From the NCBI GenBank assembly GCA_021203325.1, contig JAJQBL010000155.1, forward strand, positions 1 through 33,266: a DNA stretch of 33,266 bases. The letters run 5' to 3'. This stretch comes from Clostridiales bacterium. GTDB lineage: Bacteria; Bacillota; Clostridia; Oscillospirales; Oscillospiraceae. A model generated the notes under the pieces. It made no database searches. It saw only the letters and a program-made list of their open reading frames with translations, and was not told the DNA's origin. Shown here in pieces: positions 23,227 through 31,160 of this stretch (position 1 is its first letter; each line of letters starts with the position of its first letter). Position numbers and translations under genes: made by a program.

Positions 23227-23649
23227 TTACTTCTTCTTGGCCTTGGGACGCTTCGCACCGTACTTGGAGCGGGCCTGCATCCGTCCGTTGACGCCCTGGG
23301 TATCCAGTGTGCCGCGGATGATGTGGTAACGAACGCCGGGCAGGTCCTTGACACGGCCGCCACGAATCATGACGACGGAGTGCTCCTGCAGGTTATGGCC
23401 GACACCGGGGATATAAGCGGTGACCTCATAACCGTTGGACAGACGCACACGGGCAATCTTCCGCAGTGCGGAGTTCGGCTTCTTGGGGGTGGCGGTACGG
23501 ACTGCGGTGCAGACGCCGCGCTTCTGGGGGGAGGGCAGGTCGGTCTCCTTATCCTTCAGAGTGTTCTTGCCCTTCTGGAGTGCGGGGCTGGTGGACTTGT
23601 AAACAGTCGTGCTTCTTCCCTTACGAACCAGTTGGTTAAAAGTAGGCAT
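23227..23649 (-). CDS. rpsL: 30S ribosomal protein S12
   Basis: The 140-aa decoding-centre protein begins [11 protein letters not shown]. The residues that mutate to streptomycin resistance are wild type: Lys in [13 protein letters not shown] and Lys/Pro in [10 protein letters not shown]. The C-terminus is the usual basic tail (AKRPKAKKK). AAAGGAGG lies 8 nt upstream of the ATG. It is the second gene of the operon, after the L7Ae-like gene, with a 12-bp inverted repeat between them. Confidence 0.99.
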   Translation of the reverse strand: MPTFNQLVRKGRSTTVYKSTSPALQKGKNTLKDKETDLPSPQKRGVCTAVRTATPKKPNSALRKIARVRLSNGYEVTAYIPGVGHNLQEHSVVMIRGGRVKDLPGVRYHIIRGTLDTQGVNGRMQARSKYGAKRPKAKKK

Positions 23650-23684
23650 ATAGTGTTTCCTCCTTTCCTGACAGATGATTTTAT

Positions 23685-23719
23685 TTTTAACGGAATCCGG
23701 GGTTTTTATTCCGTTAAAA
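23685..23719 (-). repeat. 12-bp perfect inverted repeat upstream of rpsL
   Basis: TTTTAACGGAAT (23685-23696) and ATTCCGTTAAAA (23708-23719) flank 11 nt. Followed on the minus strand by ATAAAATC, it could be a weak attenuator, an RNase site or a protein-binding hairpin in the rpsL leader. Confidence 0.6.
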
Positions 23720-23740
23720 GCAAATTATTCCCGGCGAGCG

Positions 23741-24004
23741 TCATGCGCGCACCAGTGCGGCGGCTGCGGCCCCGACTTTGATGCCGCAGGCCTGGCCCAG
23801 CTCCCGCATGGAAGGGGCCGCCTCCCAGGGCACGTCATATTCCCGGCACAGGGCCAGCAGGGCGTCGGTGACGGCGGGGTCTGCGTCCAGGGCGTAGAAT
23901 ACGCGCTCCGCCCTGCGGCCGGTCACCGCCTTTCGGGTCTGCTTCAGACCGACGACGCTTTTTCCTGTTTTCAGTTGGGAAATCAAGTGTTTTCGCTCCC
24001 TCAT
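23741..24004 (-). CDS. L7Ae-like ribosomal protein (YbxF/RplGB type)
   Basis: The 87-aa protein has the L7Ae/L30e fold pattern: LISQLKTGKSVVGLKQTRKAV, then VFYALDADPAVTDALLALCREYDVPWE, and ELGQACGIKVGAAAAALV. Such proteins bind kink-turn RNA. The B. subtilis homologue precedes rpsL in the same operon, as here. The ATG at 24004 is preferred over an upstream TTG at 24028, since the latter lies at the predicted transcript start. No good ribosome binding site precedes 24004. It is first in the str operon, about 30 nt from the promoter -10. Confidence 0.85.
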   Translation of the reverse strand: MRERKHLISQLKTGKSVVGLKQTRKAVTGRRAERVFYALDADPAVTDALLALCREYDVPWEAAPSMRELGQACGIKVGAAAAALVRA

Positions 24005-24034
24005 CAGTGGGTTCGCAGCCCTACGCAAGTTTAC

Positions 24035-24063
24035 ATTTTAGCACGTATTGAACGCTGTGTCAA
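24035..24063 (-). promoter_or_regulatory. str operon promoter
   Basis: On the minus strand TTGACA (24063-24058), 17 bp and TAAAAT (24040-24035). The start site would lie only about 25 nt before the first gene. Confidence 0.88.
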
Positions 24064-24075
24064 GGAAATTATAGG

Positions 24076-24127
24076 AAGATTTCCGCGGTTTTCTCCCGGT
24101 TTTCCCCATCAAAATGACGGAAATCTT
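24076..24127 (-). terminator. Inverted repeat between the M24 peptidase gene and the str promoter
   Basis: AAGATTTCCG and CGGAAATCTT are perfect 10-bp arms around a 32-nt loop, 5 bp past the peptidase stop. The minus-strand T-content after it is modest and the plus strand has five Ts. It probably ends the upstream operon. Confidence 0.5.
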
Positions 24128-24131
24128 TTTG

Positions 24132-25205
24132 TTACAGGATGATAAGCTCCCGTTTCGGGGCGTGGGTGATGTCGATGCAGCGGTCCTCCTTCAGCAGCAC
24201 CACGTCCTCGATGCGGACGCCGAACTTCCCGGGCAGGTAGATGCCCGGCTCCTCGGAGATCATGCAGTTCAGGGGCAGGGGCTCCCGGTTGGCGGCGCTG
24301 GCTCTGGGCTCCTCATGAATTTCAATGCCCAGGCTGTGGCCGAAGCCGTGGCCCATCTTGTCGCCGTAGCCCGCCTTCTCCAGCACCGCCATGGCGGTGT
24401 TGTGGACGTCGCAGCCGGGCACACCGGCGCGGTTCATGGCGATGGCGGCCTCCTGGGCCTCCAGCACGGTGTAGTACACCGTTTTCATCTCCTCGGTGGG
24501 CTGGCCCACGCAGACGGTGCGGGTCATGTCGGAGCAGTAGCCCTGATAGATGCAGCCGAAGTCCATGGTGACGAACTCGCCCTTCTGAATCTCCTTCTGA
24601 CCGGGCACCGCATGGGGCATGCTGCTGTTGGGGCCGGAGGCCACGATGGGGTCAAAGGAGTTCTTCTCCGCCCCCAGCAGCATCTGATAATAGGTCAGCT
24701 TTGCGGCGATCTCGCACTCCTTCACGCCGGGTTTGATGTCGTTCAGAATCCTGTCAAAAGCCTGGTCGGTGATGTGCTGGGCCTCCTTCATGGCGGCCTG
24801 CTCCTCCTCGTCCTTGGCCGCCCGGAGGGTGGTCAGCAGCTTCCCGGCGGGCACCAGCTCCACGGAATCGGGGAACTGCTTCGTCATGGCCCGGAAGGAG
24901 GCCACCGTCAGATACTGCTCCTCAATGCCCACCTTCCGGAGGCCGCACCGGTTCAGCACCTCCGCCGTCAGGCTCATGTGGCCCCGGCCGTTGCCGATCA
25001 TGGTGACCTCCGCCGGCAGGCGGAGCTTTTCCACGGCCTCAATGTAGCGGGAGTCGGTGAAGTAATAGTTCCCTTTGGCCGTGACGATGACAGTGCCTTC
25101 GCCCCGGAAGCCGATGGCGTAAAACTCCTCCGGCTCGCTGGTGATCAGCATGGCGTCCAGGCCGTACTCCGGCAGCTGGGCTGCGATTTGATTCAGATGG
25201 TTCAT
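24132..25205 (-). CDS. M24-family aminopeptidase (Xaa-Pro peptidase type)
   Basis: The protein is 357 aa. The N-terminal creatinase-like domain (residues 1-125) precedes the pita-bread catalytic domain. The five metal ligands are visible: Asp in VTMDFGCIYQG and Asp in CSDMTRT, His in GHGFGHSLGIEIHEEP, Glu in ISEEPGIYLPG and Glu in GVRIEDVV. It removes N-terminal residues next to proline in the cytosol. AAGGAG lies 8 nt before the ATG at 25205; a GTG at 25214 is too close. It lies 15 bp after the endonuclease IV-like gene, so it is third in the yqeG operon. Confidence 0.93.
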   Translation of the reverse strand: MNHLNQIAAQLPEYGLDAMLITSEPEEFYAIGFRGEGTVIVTAKGNYYFTDSRYIEAVEKLRLPAEVTMIGNGRGHMSLTAEVLNRCGLRKVGIEEQYLTVASFRAMTKQFPDSVELVPAGKLLTTLRAAKDEEEQAAMKEAQHITDQAFDRILNDIKPGVKECEIAAKLTYYQMLLGAEKNSFDPIVASGPNSSMPHAVPGQKEIQKGEFVTMDFGCIYQGYCSDMTRTVCVGQPTEEMKTVYYTVLEAQEAAIAMNRAGVPGCDVHNTAMAVLEKAGYGDKMGHGFGHSLGIEIHEEPRASAANREPLPLNCMISEEPGIYLPGKFGVRIEDVVLLKEDRCIDITHAPKRELIIL

Positions 25206-25220
25206 AGTTCGCACTCCTTC

Positions 25221-26126
25221 TTATCGTTCTATCGTATCACCGCTTTCGCGGGATGCAGCAGTTTCCCGGCAGGCCGCCAGATAACACGCCTTCATCTCCA
25301 AAGCGTCCTCGCTCTGGCTGCCTGCGCTCTCACAGATGATGGTGGGATGCCACCCCCGCCGGGCGATGGCCCTGGCCAGTGGGGCGAAGTCCGGCCCGTA
25401 TTGGCCGTCGGAGAAGCGGAGGTGCCGCTTTTCCCCGCCCCTGAGGGTGTATTCAATGTGGGAAAAGTGACTGTGGAACCGGGAGGCCCGTTCCTCCCCC
25501 AGCACCGCCGCCATGCGGTCCAGCATCCGCTCGCAGGCCGCCTCCCCCTCCAGCGCCCCCAGGGAGCGGGCGTAGAGGTGGCCGAAGTCCACACAGGGCA
25601 GCAGCCGTTCATCCAGGGTACACAGCTCCAGTACCTCGTCCAAATCCCCCAGCTGGTTGATTTTTCCCATGGTTTCCGGGCAGAGGGTCAGGCCGCCGTA
25701 GCCCAGGTCGTCGCAGATCCGCAGAATTTCACGCAAAGAACCCTTTGCAATGTCCAGCGCCTCCCGCCGGCTCCGCTTCATCAGCGCCCCGGAGTGGATC
25801 ACAATGCGCTCGGCCCCCAGGAACAGGGCCACCTGGCAGGAGGCCGTCACATAGCCGACGGTCTTTTGCAGCATTTCCGGGTCAGGGTTGGCCAGGTTGA
25901 TGAAGTAGGGGGCGTGGAGGGAGATTTGGATGCCCGCCTGGGCGGCGTTTCGGCCGATTTTCTCCGCCGTCTCCCGCCCTACATGGACGCCCTTACCGCA
26001 CTGGTACTCGTAGGCGTCCAGCCCGACAGACTTCAGCCAGGCCGGGGCGTCTGCGCTGGATTTGGACACGGTTTTCGTAAACGTATCCGAGTTTCCGGCC
26101 ACGCCGAACAGTGCCCGCTCCCTCAT
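25221..26126 (-). CDS. Endonuclease IV-like TIM-barrel protein
   Basis: The 301-aa AP-endonuclease-family barrel keeps the expected Zn ligands: SLHAPYF, VIHSGAL, LCPETMGK, VDFGH, FHSHFSH and IICESAG. That set (His, His, Glu, Asp-His, His, Glu) matches deoxyribonuclease IV, which incises abasic DNA, though sugar isomerase-like members share it. The ATG overlaps the yqeG stop in ATGA, so translation is coupled. GAGGGGG precedes it at about 8 nt. No other repair gene is adjacent. Confidence 0.82.
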   Translation of the reverse strand: MRERALFGVAGNSDTFTKTVSKSSADAPAWLKSVGLDAYEYQCGKGVHVGRETAEKIGRNAAQAGIQISLHAPYFINLANPDPEMLQKTVGYVTASCQVALFLGAERIVIHSGALMKRSRREALDIAKGSLREILRICDDLGYGGLTLCPETMGKINQLGDLDEVLELCTLDERLLPCVDFGHLYARSLGALEGEAACERMLDRMAAVLGEERASRFHSHFSHIEYTLRGGEKRHLRFSDGQYGPDFAPLARAIARRGWHPTIICESAGSQSEDALEMKACYLAACRETAASRESGDTIER

Positions 26127-26629
26127 ATCCGGTTCCCCCTCAGGGCGCACAGTCCCCGGAAGGGGGTCTCGACGCCGTAGCGCAGGACGCGGAAAGCGCT
26201 GTCCAGGGCGATGGGGCGAATCAGGATGGCCCGGATGCCCGCGTTGTGCCCGCCCCAGACGTCGGTGAAAATCTGGTCGCCCAGGATGACGGCCTGCTCC
26301 GGCGTCACGCCGGTCAGGGCGAAGGCCCGGTCAAAGCTCCGGCGGCGGGGCTTCCCCGCGTGGCTGAGGTAGGGGACGCCCCAGCTCTCGCAGAAGCGTT
26401 TGCTCCTGGCGGGGCGGCGGCCGTTGGACAGGACGAACACCTCCAGCCCCGCCCCTCTCGCCTCCTCCAGCCAGCGGCGGAGGGCTTCGTCCGGCTCCGG
26501 CTGGTGGTAGCGGGCCACGGTGTTGTCCAGGTCCGCCAGCAGCAGCCGGACGCCGCCCCGGTACAGGGCAGCAAAGTCCAGGTCGTAAACGCTGTTTTCC
26601 ACCCGGTCGGGAATCAAATTCAGGGACAC
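26123..26629 (-). CDS. yqeG: YqeG-family HAD phosphatase
   Basis: The 168-aa protein has HAD motif I LLLADLDNTVARY, motif II VLSNGRR, a basic segment HAGKPRRRSFDRA (motif III Lys) and motif IV VILGDQIFTDVWGG. These match the YqeG/HAD-IIIA branch, whose physiological substrate is unclear (phosphatidylglycerophosphate phosphatase activity is known in related plant and yeast proteins). The GTG at 26629 is chosen, 6 nt after GAGGTG, because it gives the family's length; an ATG-initiated longer frame adds 33 residues without homology. It is first in a three-gene coupled operon. Confidence 0.88.
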   Translation of the reverse strand: MSLNLIPDRVENSVYDLDFAALYRGGVRLLLADLDNTVARYHQPEPDEALRRWLEEARGAGLEVFVLSNGRRPARSKRFCESWGVPYLSHAGKPRRRSFDRAFALTGVTPEQAVILGDQIFTDVWGGHNAGIRAILIRPIALDSAFRVLRYGVETPFRGLCALRGNRI

Positions 26630-26675
26630 ACCCTTCACCTCATTGTCATATCTCCGTGCTGCGCACACATAGAAT

Positions 26676-26704
26676 AGTATATCAATTCTTCGGGCCAAAC
26701 TCAA
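26676..26704 (-). promoter_or_regulatory. Promoter of the yqeG operon
   Basis: On the minus strand TTGAGT (26704-26699), 17 bp and TATACT (26681-26676). Confidence 0.8.
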
Positions 26705-26717
26705 GGGGGAAACGCAC

Positions 26718-27467
26718 ATGGACAGCAAATTTCGCCTGATCTTCTCCGTCCCGCCTGCCGAAGCGGAGCAGCTGCGGCAGCGGGAGGGGATTCCGGCCCC
26801 GCCCGCCTACCGTCTGGGGCCGGGGCCTTCCCTCCAGCGCATTCAGGCCGTCCCCGACCTCCGGGGCGGGATTCTGACCGTCACCGACAGCGGCACCGCC
26901 CTGACGGGGAGCCCCCAATACCTCTGCCGCCAGGTGCAGCGGGAGGCCGCGACCCGGGGGGTCATGGGGGTCTGGCTGGATTTGCAGCGCCGCCCCCTGG
27001 AGGCGGCCGGCCGCTGCCTCACCGCCCTGGACGGGGCGATTTCCGGGAAGGGGCTGGAGCTGTGGGTGCCGGAGTGGTGCGGGGAGGCCGCGCCCCACGG
27101 CAATGTGCTGATTTCCTCCGCCCTGTCCGGCGGGTCGCTGAAGGCGCGGCTCAGCGACGCCGTCGCCGCCTACGGCCTCTCCCGGGTGACGCTGGCCGTG
27201 GAGCCCATGGCGGAGGACTTCACCCTTCCCGCCGCCGACGGACAGGGCCGCCCCCTGACCGGGGAGGAGCTGCAAACCCTGCAGCGCACCCGGCGGCCCA
27301 ACGTGTTCTATTCCGGCGAGCTCTGCGCCCACTACTTCACCTTTTTGCAGCAGGGGATGCCCCACTTTATCCTGTTCGACAACCCGGGCAGCGTCCGGGA
27401 GAAGCTGAATCTGGCCCGGCAGCTGGGCCTGCGCTTCGCCGTCCTCCCCTGGGAGTACGCCCCCTGA
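26718..27467 (+). CDS. Hypothetical protein, TIM-barrel-like, 249 aa
   Basis: The gene starts MDSKFRLIFSVPPAEAEQL, with AAGGGGG 8 nt upstream. Alternating strands and helices ending in acidic or aromatic tips (GVMGVWLDLQ, GLELWVPEWC, VTLAVEPMAEDF, HFILFDNPGS, GLRFAVLPWEYAP) look like a beta/alpha barrel akin to the GH18-like domain in spore and cell-wall proteins, but the DxxDxDxE catalytic motif is absent. There is no signal peptide. It is divergent from yqeG and monocistronic. I do not recognise a named family. Confidence 0.7.
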   Translation: MDSKFRLIFSVPPAEAEQLRQREGIPAPPAYRLGPGPSLQRIQAVPDLRGGILTVTDSGTALTGSPQYLCRQVQREAATRGVMGVWLDLQRRPLEAAGRCLTALDGAISGKGLELWVPEWCGEAAPHGNVLISSALSGGSLKARLSDAVAAYGLSRVTLAVEPMAEDFTLPAADGQGRPLTGEELQTLQRTRRPNVFYSGELCAHYFTFLQQGMPHFILFDNPGSVREKLNLARQLGLRFAVLPWEYAP

Positions 27468-27472
27468 CAGAA

Positions 27473-27504
27473 AACACCCCCTGAGCGCAGACTCAGGGGG
27501 TGTT
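27473..27504 (-). terminator. Shared terminator between the 249-aa gene and rpsU
   Basis: Perfect 13-bp arms AACACCCCCTGAG and CTCAGGGGGTGTT; TTTT follows on the minus strand only. Confidence 0.75.
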
Positions 27505-27521
27505 GGACGCTTCGGATGAAC

Positions 27522-27704
27522 TCAATAATATCTCTTACGATTCTTCCGGGCAGCCTCAGACTTTTTGCGACGCTTTACGCTGGGGCTTTCATAATGCTCA
27601 CGCTTACGAACCTCTGCAAGCACACCGGATTTCGCACAGCTGCGCTTGAAACGCTTCAAAGCGTTGTCCAAAGACTCACCGTCTCTCACTCGGACCTCTG
27701 ACAT
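27522..27704 (-). CDS. rpsU: 30S ribosomal protein S21
   Basis: The 60-aa, highly basic protein ([20 protein letters not shown], then [27 protein letters not shown]) is the standard Firmicutes S21, which helps translation initiation near the anti-Shine-Dalgarno. GGAGGGAAAA precedes the ATG. It is monocistronic with a consensus promoter and a downstream terminator. Confidence 0.98.
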   Translation of the reverse strand: MSEVRVRDGESLDNALKRFKRSCAKSGVLAEVRKREHYESPSVKRRKKSEAARKNRKRYY

Positions 27705-27787
27705 TCTATTTTCCCTCCCTCCGAATATGCCCAGGGAGTAATAAACAAGGGCACAGCAGACCACTGGATAGGGCCTCGTTATAAGTC

Positions 27788-27816
27788 ATTATATGCCCTC
27801 GCCAGCCCTTTGTCAA
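27788..27816 (-). promoter_or_regulatory. Consensus promoter of rpsU
   Basis: On the minus strand TTGACA (27816-27811), 17 bp and TATAAT (27793-27788): both hexamers are perfect. Confidence 0.92.
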
Positions 27817-27893
27817 GCTGTAATTGTCTATTTTTTCAGAAATATACCTATAAGTTTCCCTGAAAATTTGACAGGATTGGAAAATTTACCCAC

Positions 27894-29416
27894 TTATCCC
27901 TGGAGCAGGGAGTCCGCCGTGCGGTATTGCAGCGCCTCCGCCAGGTGGAGCATTCCGATGCGTTCCTCCCCGGCCAGGTCGGCGATGGTGCGGGCCACCC
28001 GCAGCAGCCGGTCATAGCTCCGGGCGGTCAGGTGGTAGGTCTCAAAGGCCCCCCCGCACCAGCTCCAGGCTCTCCTGATCCAGCTGGCAATGCTGCCGCA
28101 GCTCCGCGGTGGTCATGTCGGCGTTGCAGGTCAGGCCGGTGCCCTGAAACCGGGCCTGCTGGACAGCCCTGGCCCGGTTCACCCGCTGGCGGATGTCGGC
28201 GGAGGACTCCGACGGCCGGGTCTGGGCCAGGTCCTCAAAGGGCAGGTCGTGGACGTATACCTTTAAATCAATGCGGTCCAGCAGCGGGCCGGACAGTCGC
28301 TTTAAATACCGCTGCCGCTCCACAGGGGCGCAGGTGCAGCGGCGGGTGGGGTGGCCGTACCAGCCGCACTTGCAGGGGTTCATGGCGCACACCAACATGA
28401 AGCGGCTGGGGGAAGCTCATGGTGCCGGACACTCTGGAGATTTGCACCTTCCCGTCCTCCAGCGGCTGGCGCAGCACCTCCAGCGCCGCCTGGGAGAACT
28501 CCGGCGCCTCGTCCAGAAACAGCACCCCGTTGTGGGCCAAACTGACCTCTCCGGGCCGGGGGAAGCTGCCGCCGCCGGCCAGCGCCGCCGTGGAGACAGT
28601 GTGGTGGGGGGAGCGGAAGGGCCGGGTGGTCAGGAGGGGGTGCTGCTCGTCCAGCAGGCCGCAGACGCTCCACAGCTCGGTGCTCTCCATAGCCTCCTCC
28701 CGGGTCATGTCGGGGAGAATGGAGGGCAGGCGCTTCGCCATCATGGACTTGCCGGAGCCCGGCGGGCCCACCATCAGAATGTGGTGGTTGCCTGCGGCGG
28801 CGATCTCCAGGGCGCGCTTCACGTTTTCCTGGCCCTTGACGTCGGCGTAGTCCAGGGGGAAGCCGCTGCCCATGGGGGAAATCACCGCCTTCGTCGGCTG
28901 AATCTGCGCCCAGCCGGACAGGTGGGCCACCAGCTGGGCGAAGTCCCGCACCGGGTAGACGGTAATTCCCTCCGCCAGGGCGGCCTCCGGGGCGTTCTGC
29001 TCCGGCACGAACAGGCTTTGAATCCCCGCCCGCTGGGCCGCCAGCGCCATGGGGAGCATTCCCCGGACGCCCCGGAGCTGGCCGGACAGGGAGACCTCCC
29101 CCACAAAGGCCATGTCGCTGACATCCGCCGACAGCTGACCGGTGGACAGCAAAATCCCCAGCAGAATGGGCAGGTCGTAGACCGTCCCCTCCTTCCGCCG
29201 CCCGGCGGGGGCCAGGTTCACCGTCACCCGGCCGATGGGGAACTGATAGCCCCGGTTTTTAATGGCGGAGCGCACCCGCTCCCGGGCCTCCTTCACCGCC
29301 GCATCCGGCAGGCCCACCACGTCGAAGGCGGGCAGGCCGCCGGCCGTGTCGCACTTCACCGTCACCTCATAGCCCGCAATGCCGTAAAGCCCCAGGCTGC
29401 GCACGGATACCACCAT
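27894..29416 (-). pseudogene. comM: comM/YifB Mg-chelatase-like AAA ATPase, interrupted by two +1 frameshifts
   Basis: Intact segments read [18 protein letters not shown], then the N-terminal domain [20 protein letters not shown], Walker [17 protein letters not shown], Walker [13 protein letters not shown], and the zinc-like stretch [13 protein letters not shown]. It ends with the C-terminal helical domain FETYHLTARSYDRLLRV. The frame shifts at a G5 run (28408-28412, SFP/SRF junction) and at a C7 run (28049-28055, ELVRGAF). Removing one base from each gives a continuous 506-aa protein of normal length. ComM-type helicases promote branch migration in natural transformation. Whether this is real decay or a sequencing error cannot be told here. 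GGAGG lies 10 nt before the ATG. Confidence 0.85.
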
Positions 29417-29550
29417 AAAGCTGCCGCCTCCTGCACGAAATTTCTCTGTTTCTATCATATCAGAATTTCGGAGGATGTGCAATCAAAAACATGGGGGCAA
29501 TGCTATCAACTGAAATGGATTGCGCTCCTTAATACCCTCCCCCAAAACAA

Positions 29551-29592
29551 ACAGCGCCGAACTGGCAGAAGCTCCGCCGGTTCAGCGCCTGT
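29551..29592 (-). terminator. Bidirectional hairpin after the cation antiporter
   Basis: Imperfect stem CAGGCGCTGAACCGG with CCAGTTCGGCGCTG; TTTGTTTTGG follows on the minus strand and TTGTTTTTGTTTTGG on the plus strand. Confidence 0.75.
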
Positions 29593-29614
29593 TGTTTTTG
29601 TTTTGGAGTTCTGT

Positions 29615-30586
29615 TTACGCCATAGTGAACTGGAACACGCAGAAGGCTGCGTAAATGGCCAGCAGGGTGAAGCCCTGCCACCGGGTCAGCCTGCCCTTTT
29701 GCAGGGGCGGGACGGTGAGCAGAATCATCACCAGGAACATCACCGGCACATCCACCACCAGGGAGGAGTTGACGCCAAACAATGTGGAGTTCTCCGGAAT
29801 GCTGAAGGGGGACACGGTGATGGACACGCCGCACACCAGCACAAGATTGAACAGGTTCGCCCCGATCACGTTGCCCAGGGACAGGGCGCCGTGGCCCTTG
29901 GCCAGGGAGGTGATGGCGGTCACCAGCTCCGGCAGGGAGGTGCCCAGGGCCACCAGGGTCAGGGCGATGACGGATTCCGGCACGCCCAGGGCCTGGGCGA
30001 TCAGGGTGCCGTTATCTACCAGCAGGTCCGCGCCAATGGCGATCAGCACCGCGCCCACCACCAGCAGCAGAAGGAGCTTCCACATAGGGCTGTTCTCCTC
30101 CTGGACCTCCTGGGGCGGCTCTGCCGGCTGCGGGCTGCCGCGCATCTCCCGGACGGTCAGCACCATGTAGACCGCAAAGATGACCAGCAGCAGGATACCC
30201 ACCAGCCGGCTGAAATACCCGGTGGTGTAGGCCACCACCGCATAGAAGATGGCCGCGGTGAAGAAGAAGATCACCGGCGTCCGCAGCGTCCTGGGGTCCA
30301 CCCTGGAGGGGTGGATGGCGATGGTCAGCGCCGCAATCAGGGCCGTATTGCAGATGACGGAGCCGATGGCGTTGCCGTAGGCGATCTGGCTGTGGCCGGA
30401 GATGGCGGAGGTGGTGGAAACCATCACCTCCGGCAGGGTGGTGCCGATGGAGACCACCGTGGCCCCGATCAGCAGCTCCGGCAGATGGAACCGCCGAGCG
30501 ATGCCGGTGGCCCCGTCCACGAACCAGTCCCCGCCCTTAATGAGCAGCACCAGCCCCACCGCAAACAATAACACGGGAATCAGCAT
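29615..30586 (-). CDS. CaCA-family cation antiporter (YrbG-like)
   Basis: The 323-aa membrane protein has about ten segments in two inverted halves. The signature alpha repeats are GATVVSIGTTLPEVMVSTTSAISGHSQIAYGNAIGSVI-type (residues about 41-75) and LTLVALGTSLPELVTAITSLAKGHGALSLGNVIGANLFN (about 205-245), each with the ion-coordinating G-T-[ST]-L-P-E and GN-[AV]-[IV]-G motifs. It is placed behind a yybP-ykoY Mn2+ riboswitch, which suggests manganese efflux rather than bulk calcium transport; that is inference from the regulation. GGGAGGG lies 8 nt before the ATG. Confidence 0.93.
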   Translation of the reverse strand: MLIPVLLFAVGLVLLIKGGDWFVDGATGIARRFHLPELLIGATVVSIGTTLPEVMVSTTSAISGHSQIAYGNAIGSVICNTALIAALTIAIHPSRVDPRTLRTPVIFFFTAAIFYAVVAYTTGYFSRLVGILLLVIFAVYMVLTVREMRGSPQPAEPPQEVQEENSPMWKLLLLLVVGAVLIAIGADLLVDNGTLIAQALGVPESVIALTLVALGTSLPELVTAITSLAKGHGALSLGNVIGANLFNLVLVCGVSITVSPFSIPENSTLFGVNSSLVVDVPVMFLVMILLTVPPLQKGRLTRWQGFTLLAIYAAFCVFQFTMA

Positions 30587-30672
30587 ACCGGCAGCCCTCC
30601 CTGTGCATCAGGCTGCGCGGACTCCGCAGGGGGGAGATGCGCCGCAGGGGTTCTTTGATACATAAAAACCAT
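30580..30672 (-). CDS. Possible 30-aa leader ORF overlapping the antiporter start
   Basis: Between the riboswitch terminator and the antiporter there is a frame MVFMYQRTPAAHLPP, then AESAQPDAQGGLPVC, with GAAGG 6 nt before its ATG. Its TGA lies inside the antiporter start region, giving a 7-nt overlap. Translation could couple to the antiporter. The sequence is not recognisably conserved, so it may be fortuitous. Confidence 0.35.
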   Translation of the reverse strand: MVFMYQRTPAAHLPPAESAQPDAQGGLPVC

Positions 30673-30695
30673 TCCTTTCCTTCGCAGCGAGGCGG

Positions 30696-30742
30696 AAAAA
30701 AAGGACCCTCACCGCATACTGAAAAATGCGATAAAAGTCTCG
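30696..30742 (-). terminator. Expression-platform terminator of the Mn2+ riboswitch
   Basis: On the minus strand the GAGAC of the aptamer 3' strand and the following TTTTATCGCAT can pair with ATGCGGTGAGGGTC, followed by CC and a T-tract (30702-30696). Because the stem uses aptamer bases, ligand binding should prevent termination, an ON switch. Confidence 0.75.
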
Positions 30743-30829
30743 TTACTTCGCGCTCCGTCCGGCTGGCGCAGGCCAGCGTGATGACGACCGGGGCAACGCG
30801 CCGGGGCGCGCCAACTACTCCCTCTTTAT
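30732..30829 (-). promoter_or_regulatory. yybP-ykoY manganese riboswitch aptamer
   Basis: The conserved motif order is present: AAAGAGGGAGTAG at the 5' side, GGTCGTCATCACGC in the middle, CCGGACGGAGCGCGAAG and then GAGACTTTT at the 3' side, with the closing stem AAAG/CTTTT. This is the pattern of the Mn2+-sensing family (for example GGGGAGUAG...GUCGUCA...GCAAGACCUUU). It lies about 145 nt upstream of the antiporter ATG, on the same strand and behind its own promoter. Confidence 0.9.
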
Positions 30830-30837
30830 CAAGTTGT

Positions 30838-30866
30838 AGTATACCCTGTTTGGGCGGAAAGCACAA
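30838..30866 (-). promoter_or_regulatory. Promoter of the riboswitch-antiporter unit
   Basis: On the minus strand TTGTGC (30866-30861), 17 bp and TATACT (30843-30838). The aptamer begins about 10 nt after the -10. The stretch 30867-31044 holds no gene. Confidence 0.8.
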
Positions 30867-31044
30867 GCCCCAATTTTGCGGATTTGTCCGACAAAAACCG
30901 GCCGCTGTAGGCGAAGCCGCCGGAACGGGGCGGGCCGCCGTGCCGAATTTAAAAATTGAAAATGAGAAAACGGGAGGATACAAGAGAAAACAGGAGAATT
31001 TCAAAGCTCAGCACCTGCTCCATAAAAATTTTCCGATTTTCCGC

Positions 31045-31160
31045 TTGACGAATCCCGCCCCCTGTGGTATAAATAAGGTTGCTGTGGCCGTGCCTCCCAC
31101 TCGCGGCCCCGGCGCTTTTGCAGAACAACATGGTTTGAAATCATATTTGGAGGTTTGTAT
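31045..31160 (+). promoter_or_regulatory. rplM-rpsI promoter and leader
   Basis: TTGACG (31045-31050), 17 bp and TATAAA (31068-31073). The following 85-nt leader is a plausible L13 autoregulatory leader by position; I did not verify its fold. GGAGG ends 8 nt before the ATG. Confidence 0.7.
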
